Shown: one piece after another, positions 12,101 through 24,709 of the stretch | Numbering within the stretch: the stretch's first letter is position 1 | Layout: every line of letters starts with the position of its first letter | Origin: Trichinella spiralis | Lineage: Eukaryota; Nematoda; Enoplea; Trichinellida; Trichinellidae | NCBI GenBank assembly: GCA_000181795.3 | Contig: CM012955.1 | Span: forward strand, 9,985,252 to 10,049,251 | Reading direction: 5' to 3' | DNA length: 64,000 nt | Notes under the pieces: generated by a model | The model's input: the letters and a program-made list of their open reading frames with translations, nothing else | Told to the model about the DNA's origin: nothing | The model's database searches: none | Translations under genes and position numbers: made by a program

Positions 12101-15100
12101 GACGAAATTATACAACGTTCAACAATTGTTCCACTGCATTTTTGCACAGTAAAAGTGACTGATTAAAAACCTGCAGAGATGTGCAATTGTGCGAAAAAAT
12201 CTCTTTTTACAAACAATATTTACTGCACCTTTACTATTAATCGATCAATTAATGGAAGCTCTAAATCACTTCTTACATGAAGCAACGACAACAACAACGC
12301 TCAGCCTTCAGCTGTTCGTATCAGTATCGAAAGTGGTATCCTCCTGTGGATCTATTTTGCCCAAATTTTACATCGCTGATTGCGAATAAAGATTGCCAAA
12401 CGGTATTTGCATAGAAATAATCATGCTTTTAATCTTCTCGTCACCATCAATTCAGAAAGATAACAACACACTGCTGGGTGATAAATTCTGGGCAAATCCA
12501 ATTTTCCCCATATCACACTGCAAGTTTATGCAAACCAGGCAAGCACGAGACACTGTTTTCATTGTCAGGAAAATGGACCATTTTTCTACTTGACAAAAAT
12601 TTTATTTCTATTTTTTCTTTTTTTAACACGCAATAATTTCTTCCTTTTGGTCAATGCTATTTGAATAAATTTTCAAAATTCAACTTTTAAATTCACAATT
12701 TCCGAACAATAAACAGGAGAAAAACTCAGAACTTCTCAGAACAACAAATTCAGTTAAATTTTGTAATTGGAAAATCAATATGCACACAATAAAGTGCTTT
12801 GAATTCAATTGAAGCGTGCTGAATGTGATCATAAAGCGAGCAACTGAATTTCACCTGTTTTGTCAATAGACAGCATGAAATTATGGTATCCAGTGAAACG
12901 GTAAGAAAAAGCAGAAGATTTAGGATTAGGAGGATAAAAGGTAATTTGATAAGGTTGAAAAAAATATGAATCTGAATAAAGCGTATTGCATTGTATGAAT
13001 AATTTTTCAACCACCTCTTGTCCACCATTATACATATACATTATTTTTCAAATTTCTACCTATCTGTTCCAATACTAGAATACGAGCGAAATTTAAAACT
13101 TTTGCCATTTGATATGAACAAATTTGAATTTATATCTCACGAAAAAGGAACAAAAATTTTTTTCATGAATACTAACCAAATAAATATTTCAAATAATTGC
13201 CAATTCGAATAATTTGTTAACGGTACGTTGATTTGTTTTGTTACGTATAAATGTTTGAAAACAAGCGAGCAGCATGAAATCTATTTGCAAATACAAAAAG
13301 TTGAATGGATGATGAATCCTTTTCATCTGATTATTGTGCATTCATTCAAGCTGTGTAAGCAAGCTCTCAAAAATAGAAAACCAAAAACAAAAAATAATTT
13401 GCCATATCGTAAATGATAAAAATTTCAAAAAAAAGAAAAGCAAAAAAAAGAATTTCAAAAATTTGATCCAATATGATTCCAGTGATCACTGAAAGATGAT
13501 GAATAATCTGCTCAGGAGATCAAAGTTTTAATAAAGTTATTTAAGTTGTTGGACAGCTGCTACTTGGTGACTTCAACTGCATCATCTACTGAGGAAGGAG
13601 CAACAGCGGAGAGAGTTAACATTAGCAAAAAATTTAAAAAGTTGTCAATAACCCCTCTGTGGATGTGTGCATTATTCATTTATAACTTTATACATGTGTT
13701 TTCACAAACTGTCATAGCCGTGTTTGCAGTTAAATTATTATTATTATTATTTTTATTAGCATGCGATTACTTCGTAAAATTGGCAAAGAAGTGCATGACT
13801 CTATTGGGCAATTGTAACTGAAATTGCTTGCACATTACAGACAGTGATTACGAGCCGCTGCAAAGTCGATTCTCGTTCGCAACAAGGCTTAACTGCTTAA
13901 GAATGAAGAAAAGCGGCTTGTGGTTCTTTTTTCCACTGTTGTATTCACGTGAGCGAATTTTCCATTTTCATCGCATATTGCTATGCGTATGCAAGCGCGC
14001 TCAGCTGCACTTTTAGCTTCGAAGCTTGACAGCACGTCCACCAGGTCCCGACGGACGTGCATGTCCAATGAACAATTTGATAATCTGCGGCCGAACCGTT
14101 TTGGCGCATCGTTCAGCAATTAGTGAACCAAACGATCGAAAATTTTCTCCTCATCGCTCTTGCTGAAAAGCTAGCTGATTTTCCTATTTCATTTTCCAAC
14201 CAGTCATCTTGCTCTTTTTTTCTTTTCAAATAAAAAAATATGCTCATGTATCATGTTGCATAATTTACGAGAATTAATCTGTCACCATGAAATAAAAAAA
14301 AATAAACATACTGCACATTTTCCTACTATTGGGAGAACATTGTCAAAAATGAATATCTTATTTTGAACTTAATAAATTGAATTATCAAAACATAGTTCAA
14401 AAAAAACAGATAAAGCCGCACAGGAGAAATTCATGCTTTAATCGTTGATGGAAAAGTTTATATCAAAGATTTCATTATCAATTTAAATGTGAAAGTATAA
14501 TTATTTCACGATAGTGAATACCACGCTAGTGAAAGCTCGTATTTATTTCACAGCACAAGGAAATGAAGAACATTTATCGAATTATTTTAAAATAAAGATT
14601 ATCAACTGTAAATGCGCGAACATGTTAAAGAGGTTGCAATACAATACAACTGTATCTTGCAATACAACAGAGCATGTTATAATTGAATCATAAAATATTT
14701 GTCAATGTTTCAAATTGTCCTCAGAGAAACTTGATGCAGCATAAATAAATCTATTTCATAATTTTGTTTTCATGAAATGGAATCTTATTTTAAAAATACA
14801 TTGATTATCATCATTATTTGAAAACAAATCCGAATAGAAAAGCGGAGAAAGCATAATTTTTTTCCAATGTGAAATGCAGATATACGTGCGTGCGTAAATG
14901 TGTGTAAAAATTCGTGCTGTCTTGTTATTTTCTTTAATTATTTGTTAATTTGAAAACATGAAATAATTAATTCTGATAAAAGCGCACCAATTCACGCAAT
15001 GAAAAAGATACTGGCCCATCTTTGCTAAAGTTCATAATCGAAATGTGGAAGACTGATTGATATTTTATGATTGGAATGGAAATGCTTAATAACAGAATGT

Positions 15101-16427
15101 TTTGTGTCCATATTAGACAACAGTGACTGATCATTAGACGGAAAACTTTTATACCTCAAAAATTTACATTATACAAGAAGCAAATATTTATGAATAATTC
15201 AAACAGTGACGTGTGTTGAACATCAGAATAATAATATATACATATCTTACTGTATATGTAACCTGCATCAGTTATGCTGCTTGTAAATTTAGCAAATGTT
15301 CTGTGCATGCTATTATCAAAATTGAAATAGGCTAAAGTTTCAAAACAACAAAGCAAACAAAATGTACAAACACAACAATCCGTGCGCAATTTCTGAAAAT
15401 TAAATAACGAACTACACTAAATAATATAAAGTGAGAAACTACTTGCTGTTCGTTTAATTTACATGATTAAAATAATTTCTTCTCAAAGAATACAAATTCA
15501 ATTATTTATCAACTTTAGTATCAATGACGTGCGAAAGAGCCATACAATTTCAGCTTGAAGCAGATCTAATCTACATACGTCAGAAAATGTTCGACTTAAG
15601 AACAATAGAGTGATGCTGTCGTGGTTTTTTCTGCCAATGAGTGCTCATTTCAAAAATTTGAAAAACAAAAAAGCATTTCCACCATCCCATATTCACTTAG
15701 ATTTCACAGCATGCATTTTAGCTGTACAAATTAATTAGAAACGACGGTTGATTAAAAACGCGTTTCGGTCGTAGTAAAGATGATTAGAAATGATTAGAAA
15801 ATCTCTTGTAATTTCCAGCAATATAATATTATTATTGAAATATGTAAAATTTTGCAGACCAACCAACACATTGCATTACCCATGAGTTGAAGATTGTCTT
15901 TTGGATTCTGTAGCTTTTTGAAAACCATTTAATGATTATTAATTTTCACATTAAAATACATTCATAATAATATAAATAAAGCTTCAACTATAACAAAGAG
16001 CATTAAATAAATAAAAATAAATTAACAGACGTTTCTACACACACACACACACACACACACGCGCACACACATGTGGGCGTGCAGATTGCTAAACAGATAG
16101 AGCAATTATGAAATACTAGTTAAAATAATTAAACTCTATAAACCATATTCGAATCATTCCAAAAAACGGAAATACCTGGTAAGACTGGTTAGCATGAAAA
16201 AGGCTCTGACATTTATGAATAAGACGAGCGAAAGCAGCGCTCAAAATGGTCAACTTCCGACGACCGTGTAGGGTTAGCTCCAATTGCTCAATATCTACTT
16301 GACCAAGCAGAAGGTCCAGATCAACAAAAGCCCTATCAAATTGTTTTTCAACTTGCTCCAGCGATGCATAAAAGCAAACCCCTTGTTGCGCCTGGTCTCC
16401 AGTTAAAGCATCTGTCGGCCTCGCCAT
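9149..16427 (-). CDS. gopc: Golgi-associated PDZ and coiled-coil protein (GOPC/PIST/CAL homologue)
   Basis: Seven exons on the minus strand (16427-16176, 10790-10629, 10429-10254, 10109-9947, 9775-9674, 9596-9432, 9250-9149) give 373 residues with every phase closing. Exon 1 carries the GOPC N-terminus ([19 protein letters not shown]). Residues about 85-250 form a coiled coil that includes [17 protein letters not shown] and [16 protein letters not shown], nearly identical to vertebrate GOPC. A PDZ domain spans about 270-345 (carboxylate loop [36 protein letters not shown]). The acidic tail [10 protein letters not shown] ends early, and the longer vertebrate C-terminus is absent. The family binds Golgi partners through the coiled coil and sorts membrane cargo through PDZ recognition of C-termini. 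The third exon's acceptor was chosen at TTTCAG because it keeps phase; an upstream AG would not. Intron 1 is unusually long (5.4 kb). Confidence 0.93.
10791..16175. other. Long first intron of GOPC
   Basis: Intron 1 of 5385 bases, far longer than the gene's other introns. Most of it is AT-rich with no supported exon. A less AT-rich patch at about 13840-14130 contains a 76-codon minus-strand ORF (13889-14119) of no recognisable family. A CA repeat sits near the 5' end of the intron. I see no nested gene that I can support. Confidence 0.55.
16037..16072. repeat. (CA)n microsatellite with CG interruption
   Basis: About 18 CA/CG dinucleotide units lie about 100 bases inside GOPC intron 1, close to its donor. 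Confidence 0.92.
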
Positions 16428-17700
16428 GAGCCGTTGCCGTTAGCCTGTGTCCAACGTTTCGATAACGGCTACTGATGAGCAGTGACCATAAACAGAAGCG
16501 TTGAGCAAAGAAAGACGACAAATTGCGCCTACTCGACTCAGTAACCAACGATGGCAATAAACTGCAATGAAATTAAGCGCGCAGCGCTGAGGACCCAGAA
16601 GGAGCTAAGAAAAATCTTTAGCTTCCAGGGCGGCGCAGTTGTTGTTGCCAGTGAATGTGACATGCAAGAAGACATAACTAAGCCCTTTTCGGTCGATAGC
16701 TGCTTACTAACTTAAAAGCAATGCCTGCTTTCTTTCTGTTGCTAATAATTCCGGAAACTTTGTCCGTTACATTATTTCGACTTGAGTATAAACCCACTCA
16801 CTGCCCATAATTTATTCTGTTTTAAAATTTCAACACCTTCAAATATTAAAACTAAAATTTATCCAAAAAGCAGCAATAATAATTATTCCAATTGATATGT
16901 ACAAAATATCACTGATGAAATTTAACAGTGGAATATATGAATTTACACAACATGAATTCAAAAATTATTTTCTTTGCAATTCAATGATTACTTCACTGTC
17001 GGATGCACTGATGCGTGTAGTACATTGTGTCCTTAACAATTACGCAAGCATAAAAGACTATACGAGATTGTTTTTTTAATAAATAAACATTTTTCAGTAT
17101 TTTGCCCTACGTACGCGTCAGCCGCAAGACTTATGTTACTTATGCACTTTTGAAAATTTAAACTTTACTCAAAACTAAGAAAACTCATACATTTACAAAA
17201 GCAAAAACGGCCGCTAAAAACAGTAATAGAATGATGAAATTATATGAATTAAAAATAAAATATGAATGTTGATATATCAATAGTCTAATATTAAACCAGA
17301 ATTGATATCATTTTAGCTATTTACAAACTTCTGACATATTGTTTTGTTCCAATTTTAATGAGTAGTCAAAGAAATTTACAGCATGACTGAGTAAACACTT
17401 GCAGCAAATAAGCGGAATGTTTGCTATAAAATACACACATCTATTTTTGGTTGATACTAAATATTCAAGAATAATAAAATACTTCATTAATACAATTGTA
17501 ATATGCCTGCCTATTGCAAGAGTGGCTGAAACTTATTTTGCAAGTACAAGCTCCCTGTGCATCTATTGCACAGACGAGAAAATAATCTGTCAATAGATGA
17601 CGTCATTTGTTTAATCATAAAGAATGAAATTTTAAAATGCATCATTATGCATTTTGCCAATCTGTTCAATTTAATCATTAAGAACATACAGCGCGTCGGA
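16428..17700. other. Divergent promoter region between GOPC and the cysteine-rich gene
   Basis: The first 250 bases upstream of the GOPC start are less AT-rich than the surroundings and look like its promoter and 5'UTR. The rest is AT-rich with only small ORFs of no recognisable family. Both genes read away from this segment, so it should carry both promoters. No clear TATA or factor site stands out. Confidence 0.45.
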
Positions 17701-20700
17701 ATGACAAAAAATAAAGAAATAACCTACACAGTTATTAAAACATTTTTCATTTTCTTCTGCATGCAAGAAATTGGACCTGGACTTTTTGTGTTAGGTAAAT
17801 TATTCTTGAACGTTGACAAATTTCACAGAACTGTTCTGTAATTAGTACTTTTGTTTGTTTTTCAAATGTGAGATACACTATGATTCATGCAAACAGTTTT
17901 TTCTCATTTTACCAAATCAAAAAAAAAAAAACAATTCATCATTTTGCACATTTACAAATGTGATAAATCACACAATAAGCATTTCATAGCGTGATTTATC
18001 CACTTTTCTTTTAGAATTTAAATAATCAGTTCCACTACAATTCGTCAATAAATGTACTGAGAGCAGTTCAGATGGATCACTTAAACTAATTTTTTGAAAA
18101 TCGCACGATCTGTTACCGTAATATACTTACATAGAGTTCTGTATTATTAACTACAATTTTTCTGTATTTCAAATGTTGCAAAACTTTTAAAATCTTAAAT
18201 CGCATTTAAATAAATTAATAAATTTTAATAAATATTCAACGATTTCGATATTTGAATGTATTGCATTCAATGGATGCTCTAGTTCTACTACAGAATACAT
18301 AAAAGAATAGGCATCAACAATTTTAATTAATTTACGTCATTAAATAAATATAATATGTTTTTTGTCTATTTAATTTTTATCTCATGCTTCTCTTTCGAAA
18401 AACAAAAGCGTACACTTTCCCACAGTATAAGTAAAACAGTGTTCAACAAGTTTTATAGGTATGACAGAAGAAGAACGTTGTATTCTATGTGCTATCCTTA
18501 CCGGAAATCATGAGTTATTAAAGAACATAGGTAGGGGTGTAGGTGGAATAGCCATCAATTGATTCGCGTTTGCTTTTGCTAGATGTACTGTAGTGAGAAC
18601 TGTTCATTTGAATTCAGGCAAAACTTTTACAGAAATACACTTACGAAAAGCAAAATTCCTTACACGAAATTAAATGAAAATTACATGCAAACGTTTATGC
18701 ATTGGCTGGTGGACGCAATATACTGCATAAAATTTAGAGAAATAAATTATCATACGAAGCAAATGTAAAATTATTAATCACTAATAATTAGTCTTTTTCT
18801 TATAATAATTGCATGATCATGCATAATCAACAAGTGAATTGCATAAAAGAGTTCGCCTACTTTTCACTGTACTAATAAAATTTGCATAATGATACGAATG
18901 AAACATAAACGATCCGTTTTCCATACCTTCAGGATATTACGGGAGCATGGGAGGTTACAGTAATTACTGGCAACAACCATACTATGGAAATAGTTACGTA
19001 TATGGCAATAATATGTACGGATACGGATACGGAAACGGATATGGATATGGTAGTGGATACGGGTACGGAAGTAACCCATACGGATATGGAAATAATCAAG
19101 GATACGGTAGTGGTTCATATGGATACGGTGTTGGTTCTTATGGATATGGAAATAATCCGGGATATGGGTACGGAGCGAACTATAATTATAATAACAATAA
19201 CCAGCAAAACCCTGCACCATCGTCAAACTTTGATTATACGAACGGTAAGGCATTCGGCGGCAGCAATTCAGGAATGTCTAGCGGTGGAAGCTGTTCAACT
19301 CATGAAGAATGTGGTGAACAAACAGTATGTAGTGGAGGAAGTTGTGTTGCTGGATATCCAGGTCAAAAATGTTCAAGCCAAAGTGAATGTGGACCTGATT
19401 CACCCTGCCGTTACGGAAGATGTTGGAGCCCTGCTGCTAGTGGTGGTAATGAAAAATAATTTATACTAAATTTTATCCCTCATTCAGTAATATAATAAAA
19501 TAATGTGACCACTTTTCTAATTAATAACAGTATCTATTAATTATATAAATAATACATTTTTGAAAAGATCACAGCAGTAATCAAAATAATCAAATTACAT
19601 CCATTGAAATTTTCGAAAGACATACAAATGCAATTCAATATTGAAATATTCTAAAATATTACAGCAAAAAATCTGTTTCATTTCCACATATATTGCTTAT
19701 GCTCATTTCTGTAATTCATGAAACTTCATTCACACATTATATTTCATTCTGGATAAAGAATTAAAAGTAAAAGTACATTTATGAAGCTAAATTAATGTGC
19801 ATTTTTTTCAGATGGTAGTACCGGAAATCAATGTAACAGTTCAGACCAGTGTGAAGAGCACGAGATCTGTGCATCTGGAACATGCTCATCTGCAATGCCA
19901 TCTACAACAAAGTGCTCAGGAGATGAAGAATGTCCAGGGGGTGGATGTAAATTTGATTACTGCTGGTTTCCAGATGGAGCAGGCGGAGAAAATGGAACCC
20001 CAGAAAATCCAGGTAACATTTATGTTGACAGTTTATTTGCTTTTAAAATAAACACTTCAAACCCAAGGCAAAGAGTTAATTTCCTTATCTTGTTATAAAC
20101 TCCAACGAAGCACATTATTGTATACATACATGCATATATAATTAAACACATTCTGTAGAAAAACCGTCTTCAAATAATGCTATATATTAATTTAGAACAG
20201 CCAAATCAAAATCAAAGATGTTCAACTCAAGCTGACTGTGGTGCAAATCAGATTTGTTCTGATGTGCATAAAAACCTGTGCACAGATGGATATTCTCTTG
20301 GTATCCCGTGCACTAAAGAAGGAGACTGCGATAGAAAAGACGTATGCAAAAATAATGTCTGCTGGAGAGAAGGACGTAAGCAAGTGATGGTGTTGATAAC
20401 GGAACTTTAATTAATTTCTTTTAGAGGATAACGGCCTTCCTGCCAATGAACGTTGCAAAAAGCAAGATGAATGTAAAGCAAATACTGTATGTGAAGATGA
20501 AAAATGTCAAAATGCAATTGTAACCACAAAGAAATGTCTCATGCAAATGAACTGCAAGTCAGCTGAAGCTTGTCGATTCGGCTATTGTTGGTCGGTGACA
20601 AATGGTATATTTCATTTGAATATTACAAATTTAATATGCAAATGACTTTGAGTACTCATACCTATTCTTCTATGGTGTAGATTTGATAGATGAAAATAAT

Positions 20701-21746
20701 CCAATGACTCCTTGCAAAACTCAAGCTGACTGTGGTCCAGGAACAATTTGTTCAGATATACATGCAAATAAATGTATGAAAGCCCATACAACAACTGTAC
20801 CTTGTAAAAAAGAAAAAGACTGCTATGCAAAAGATGTTTGCAAAGATGGAGAATGCTGGGTAGAAGGAGGTATGCATTTATTTTAGGGTTTTGAGAGCTG
20901 CATTCTGAAGTTCGCTATGATTGCAGAAGACAAAGGATTTCCTCCTGGAACATCTTGTACAAAAGACGAGCAATGTACAGCAACAGCAGTGTGTGAAGGC
21001 AAGACTTGCAAATTAGCTACGCGTACAGACAAAAAGTGCAGAATGGAATTCACCTGTGGCAGAAGTTCTGCTTGCAAATACGGATACTGTTGGAATGTGG
21101 AAGCAGGTAAACAGAATTTTTTCCAGTAATAATAATAAAACGATATTTAATGAGTGTTTGCTTTTAAAGGAGGATCTGAAGAAATTAAAGAAGAAGCAAC
21201 GGGCGACTGCACTAAACAAGCTGACTGCGGTCCAGATGAAATTTGCTCAGATATTCATAAAAATAAATGTTACAAAGCTCATTCCATTGGAACCCCTTGC
21301 ACAAAAGAAAGGGACTGTAGTAGAAAAGATGTTTGCAAAGATGGTACCTGCTGGAAAGAAGGAAGTGCGTTGCAAACAAATTCCATAAAAGATTATCTTA
21401 TAAATAGAAATTTTTCTTCGAAAAATATTCACAAAACATTAACTAAGATATCATCTTTTGCTAAAGTTCTTTTGCAAAATTCATTTCATCAATACTGTTA
21501 TGTGATTCATATTTATTCCTTGTAAACTAATAATTTGTTTAGTTATAATTTTTATGCGTTGTTTTAGCTGATCGCGGTGCTCCTATTGGCTCAGCTTGCA
21601 GAAAAGATAACGAATGCGCAGCTACACTTGTATGCGAAAAGGACGAATGCCGACAAGGCGTTATCACGAAAAAAAAGTGTACATTCGAAGCATCCTGTGG
21701 CAAACGTGCAGCTTGCAGATACTCCTATTGCTGGAATATTGCATAA
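17701..21746 (+). CDS. Probable secreted Gly/Tyr-rich protein with eight 8-cysteine modules
   Basis: Nine exons fit: 17701-17794, 18933-19445, 19812-20012, 20196-20375, 20425-20604, 20681-20869, 20927-21106, 21170-21364, 21568-21746 (636 residues). Exon 1 is inferred: it supplies an ATG, a hydrophobic stretch (YTVIKTFFIFFCM) and the phase 1 end that exon 2 needs. A further phase-1 exon at 18459-18530 may be included. Exon 2 encodes about 75 residues of YG/GYGYGN repeats and then the first cysteine module. Each later exon encodes one module with the pattern C-x5-C-x5-C-x4/7-C, a spacer, then C-x5-C-x5-C-x3/4-C-W, ending CW. Modules 3-8 alternate between type A (QADCGxxxICSDxH, DCxxKDVCK) and type B (ACRYxYCW-like). 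I do not recognise a named family. The spacing resembles Dickkopf/EB-type disulfide modules. Extracellular matrix, eggshell or secretory use is inference. An AATAAA follows the stop by about 80 bases. Confidence 0.75.
18957..19210 (+). repeat. Coding Tyr-Gly repeat tract
   Basis: An imperfect short repeat built on TATGGA/TACGGA codons (Tyr-Gly) with Asn, Ser and Gly spacers lies inside exon 2 of the cysteine-rich gene. Antisense and shifted-frame ORFs of 129 and 161 codons over this stretch are shadows of the repeat. Gly/Tyr tracts are common in structural and adhesive extracellular proteins. Confidence 0.85.
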
Positions 21747-23272
21747 CTTATCATGTTTTAAATTGCCACATTAAGCCGACAGTCCAGCTGAAATAAGTCA
21801 TGATTGTTTTGTAATTTTGTTTTTCAAATAAAATTGAATATTTTGCTTAACTGTTTGTAAGGATTTTACAGCTTATTTTCAAGTTATCAACCAATAAAAT
21901 TCTAGCACATCTGTCGATATATCTTAAACTTGACAATAGTTTGCGCTTGCAATAATCTTCAAATATGTTTATTTTCAGGTGCTAAGGCGGCAAGTTTTTG
22001 AACTTATCATCTTTCTGATTCAAATAACAAACAGCGGCAACTGGTGATGAAACACTGCTTACTTGAAGTTCTAAAGCATGCTGAAATCAACGTTCCAAAT
22101 CTCAATAGTTTACTGACGTCAATTCGTTACGTTTAAAGCTAACTAACACATCCTGCTCAATTTCTAAGCTATCTTTTAACATCCGGCAATGAAAAAACTA
22201 TTGGAACATTTTAAAAATAGCTTCAACAGAAATAAATTTCGAGTTTGTAAAAATAAAGGGAAAAAATTGCAAGACATTTTCTGCAAGGCACGGATTTCTA
22301 CTAGCTCAATGACTTTCTTTTGGTTGGGGTGTTAGCAAAATAAAAAATATTTCACATAAAAATTTTGCTTGGAAAGTAAAGCATCAATAAGAAAAATTTT
22401 TGACATGTTACATATTATGAATTCAATATTATCGTATTGTTGGAATAATTTGTAATTTTTATAAATAGTCGAATATCTGTTGATTATGCTGCTATTGAAT
22501 AGATATAAAATCTTCCATAAATATTAGCCGTGTGCATTAAGTAATTTCTCATTTGTTACAAAGTTGTGATTAATTATAGAAAGTAAAAAGAGAATAATTA
22601 TTGGTTTCGAAAATGACGAGTATCAGTTGGTAAGTTAAAAATTTTGGTAGAGTTATGTTTCAAATTAATTTCTACAAATTGATCCAAGTAGAGTTTAAAA
22701 TTTTTCAAATTAAATGATGTTGTATATAATAAGAAATGAAAAAAATTTTCTCAGTATTTCAAAGTTTCGGAAATTATTTATGATTAATGTTAGCTTGGTA
22801 AAAGAAAATAACATTAGAATGCGATTAACAAATGTGCGGCTGACATAGATTTTCAACTCTAGCAAAGAATTGTTTCTTCTTTTCATTGCATTTCCAAACA
22901 GATGTCGCAGCGTCAGCTGACGGAAGACTTAGTCATCAACAAGCAATCAACCGCAAATGCTCTCCGAAAATTAGAAACAAAAGCTTTATATTATGCAAAG
23001 CTAACAACAGCATTCGAACTTGCTTTGTTTCATTCATGCTTTTCGTTGCAAAAAGTGTCGGCCGAAAGAATCTCCTTGGTGTTTGTTGATCTTATAGTTC
23101 AGTTTATTAAAAGCCTTCTTCTACTTTTATATTCCAACATCAACTGTTTACTCATTGATAATTTTTTTAAAATTATTTTCATATTATTTAAATTTATACT
23201 ATTATATATCTATATATATGCATAATATGTTGTCTTTTCAGCTTCAACTCTTGCTAGATTTAAGCTGAACAA
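21747..23272. other. Spacer with an unassigned ORF upstream of the CH-domain gene
   Basis: Mostly AT-rich. An ORF at 22902-23096 starts directly after an acceptor-like CCAAACAG and reads MSQRQLTEDLVINKQ, with a Leu/Ala-rich helix-like continuation. It could be an upstream exon or a small gene, but I recognise no family and it does not join the calponin exons in frame with confidence. A TTTTCAG acceptor at 23234-23240 lies about 30 bases before the CH-gene ATG, which suggests a 5'UTR intron or a trans-splice site. Confidence 0.4.
21827..21832 (+). terminator. Polyadenylation signal of the cysteine-rich gene
   Basis: AATAAA 81 bases after the TAA stop of the modular cysteine-rich gene. Confidence 0.6.
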
Positions 23273-24709
23273 ATGGCATCTCGTACAACTCCTGGTGGAT
23301 TGGGATTTGCCGTCTTACAAAAGGTGAGATGCTTTATTGAAATAACATTTTTTGTTATTTTGAAAACTATTTGCAATGTATTAAAATTGAAAATGCGTAC
23401 AACTTAAGCACTAATAGTTTAACCGTTCGAACTGCAATACAAATCCAATTGTAAATTTGGATTCAGTATCTTTTTGGAATGCATAGCTGCAGTGGGATTA
23501 CTTTTATAAATGCGCAGTTGTTTGTTGGTTTGTATGTTTAATGGTTTGGTTCCAATTTTAAAAAATAGCCTACGTTTATTACTTAAAGTAAACTGTTTTT
23601 ACTGATAAGGAAGTTAGAGTTGCAATTTTTAATACTTTAGATTCCAGTTTTAAAATATACCCCTTTCTGATGACAATAAATAAATAGCTTTCAAGAGCAG
23701 TTGGCAACTATTTGCCCTTGATATTAAAATACCTCAACATTGAAACAACTGTGAAAAGTGATTGCAATAATTCACGTATCTTTGTGTTAAACATCAACCA
23801 TGCTTAACAATTGGATGTGTTTTTAGCAAGCAAGTAAATTCAATGAAGAAGAGGCACACGAGATTCTTGAGTGGATCAAAAAAGTTACTAATGAACAAAT
23901 TAGTACAGAAGGCACCCGTGATAACTTTACGAAATTGACAAAAGATGGCACATTGTTATGCAAGTAAGAATGAAAAATATTTGTTGTTCTTGGCTTGTGC
24001 ACTTGGATTTCTTTTTCACTTTGACAGCACATATAAATAGCATCATTACGTTTTATGACGCAGTAGTTCAATTATATCATTTAAAATTAATTTTCTTTAT
24101 AGATTAGCAAACAGCTTACAACCAAACAGTGTTAAAAAAATTCAGAAACCAATATCAAATTTTGCCTGCATGGAAAATATTAATTGCTTTACAGAAGCAG
24201 CAAAAAAAATGGGAGTGCCTACTGAAGAAACATTTCAAAGTGTTGACTTGTTTGAAGAACGCGACCTGTACTCGGTGTGCGTATGCCTGCTTTCTCTAGC
24301 AAGAAAGGTAGATACTTCACATACACTTCACTTTAAGTTCATAATAAAATATGAGTATAAATTCCAGTTAAACTACATTTAATTAAATGGAAACACTAAT
24401 TGTTCAATTATTAAATTTTGATTACGCGTTTAACAAAATATATGCATATACAACTATGCATATGCACCAATTTCAAACAATTTCATTGAAGTAATCTGCT
24501 TTACACTCCATTTGTATCACTTTAATCTCACATATTTTAAATACTTAATTAGCAAAATCATATTCCATTTTTAAGCAGTTTCTTTAATAAAGGCTTTCCA
24601 ACACAAAATTTCTGATGTTATATAAATTTCGCATTATTTTCAGGCAGCTGGCATGGGAAAACCAACTATCGACAGCAAAAAGTTTTCTTATGTCATTCCA
24701 CAGGAATAG
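23273..24709 (+). CDS. Calponin-homology domain protein, transgelin/muscle protein 20-like
   Basis: Four exons (23273-23323, 23827-23963, 24103-24307, 24644-24709) give 152 residues with exact phases. Nearly the whole protein is one CH domain: start [17 protein letters not shown], then [30 protein letters not shown] and [19 protein letters not shown], and the strongly conserved stretch [18 protein letters not shown]. In the family this domain binds or bundles actin filaments in muscle and cytoskeleton. The protein stops at [10 protein letters not shown] soon after the CH domain. The C-terminal calponin-like repeat (GLQ-type, about 25 residues) seen in transgelin, Mp20 and nematode CPN proteins is absent, so it is shorter than the roughly 185-200 residues of relatives. 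An alternative unspliced or extra terminal exon was looked for and not found. The acceptor-like sequence just before the ATG fits a short 5'UTR. Confidence 0.88.

Noticed and set aside
18864-19253. 129-codon minus-strand ORF rich in His, Tyr and Arg
   Set aside because: It is the antisense reading of the Tyr-Gly codon repeat of the cysteine-rich gene; its composition follows from the repeat.
18984-19469. 161-codon plus-strand ORF rich in Asp, Thr and Met
   Set aside because: Shifted frame of the same Tyr-Gly exon. The real frame gives the conserved cysteine module and joins the next exon.
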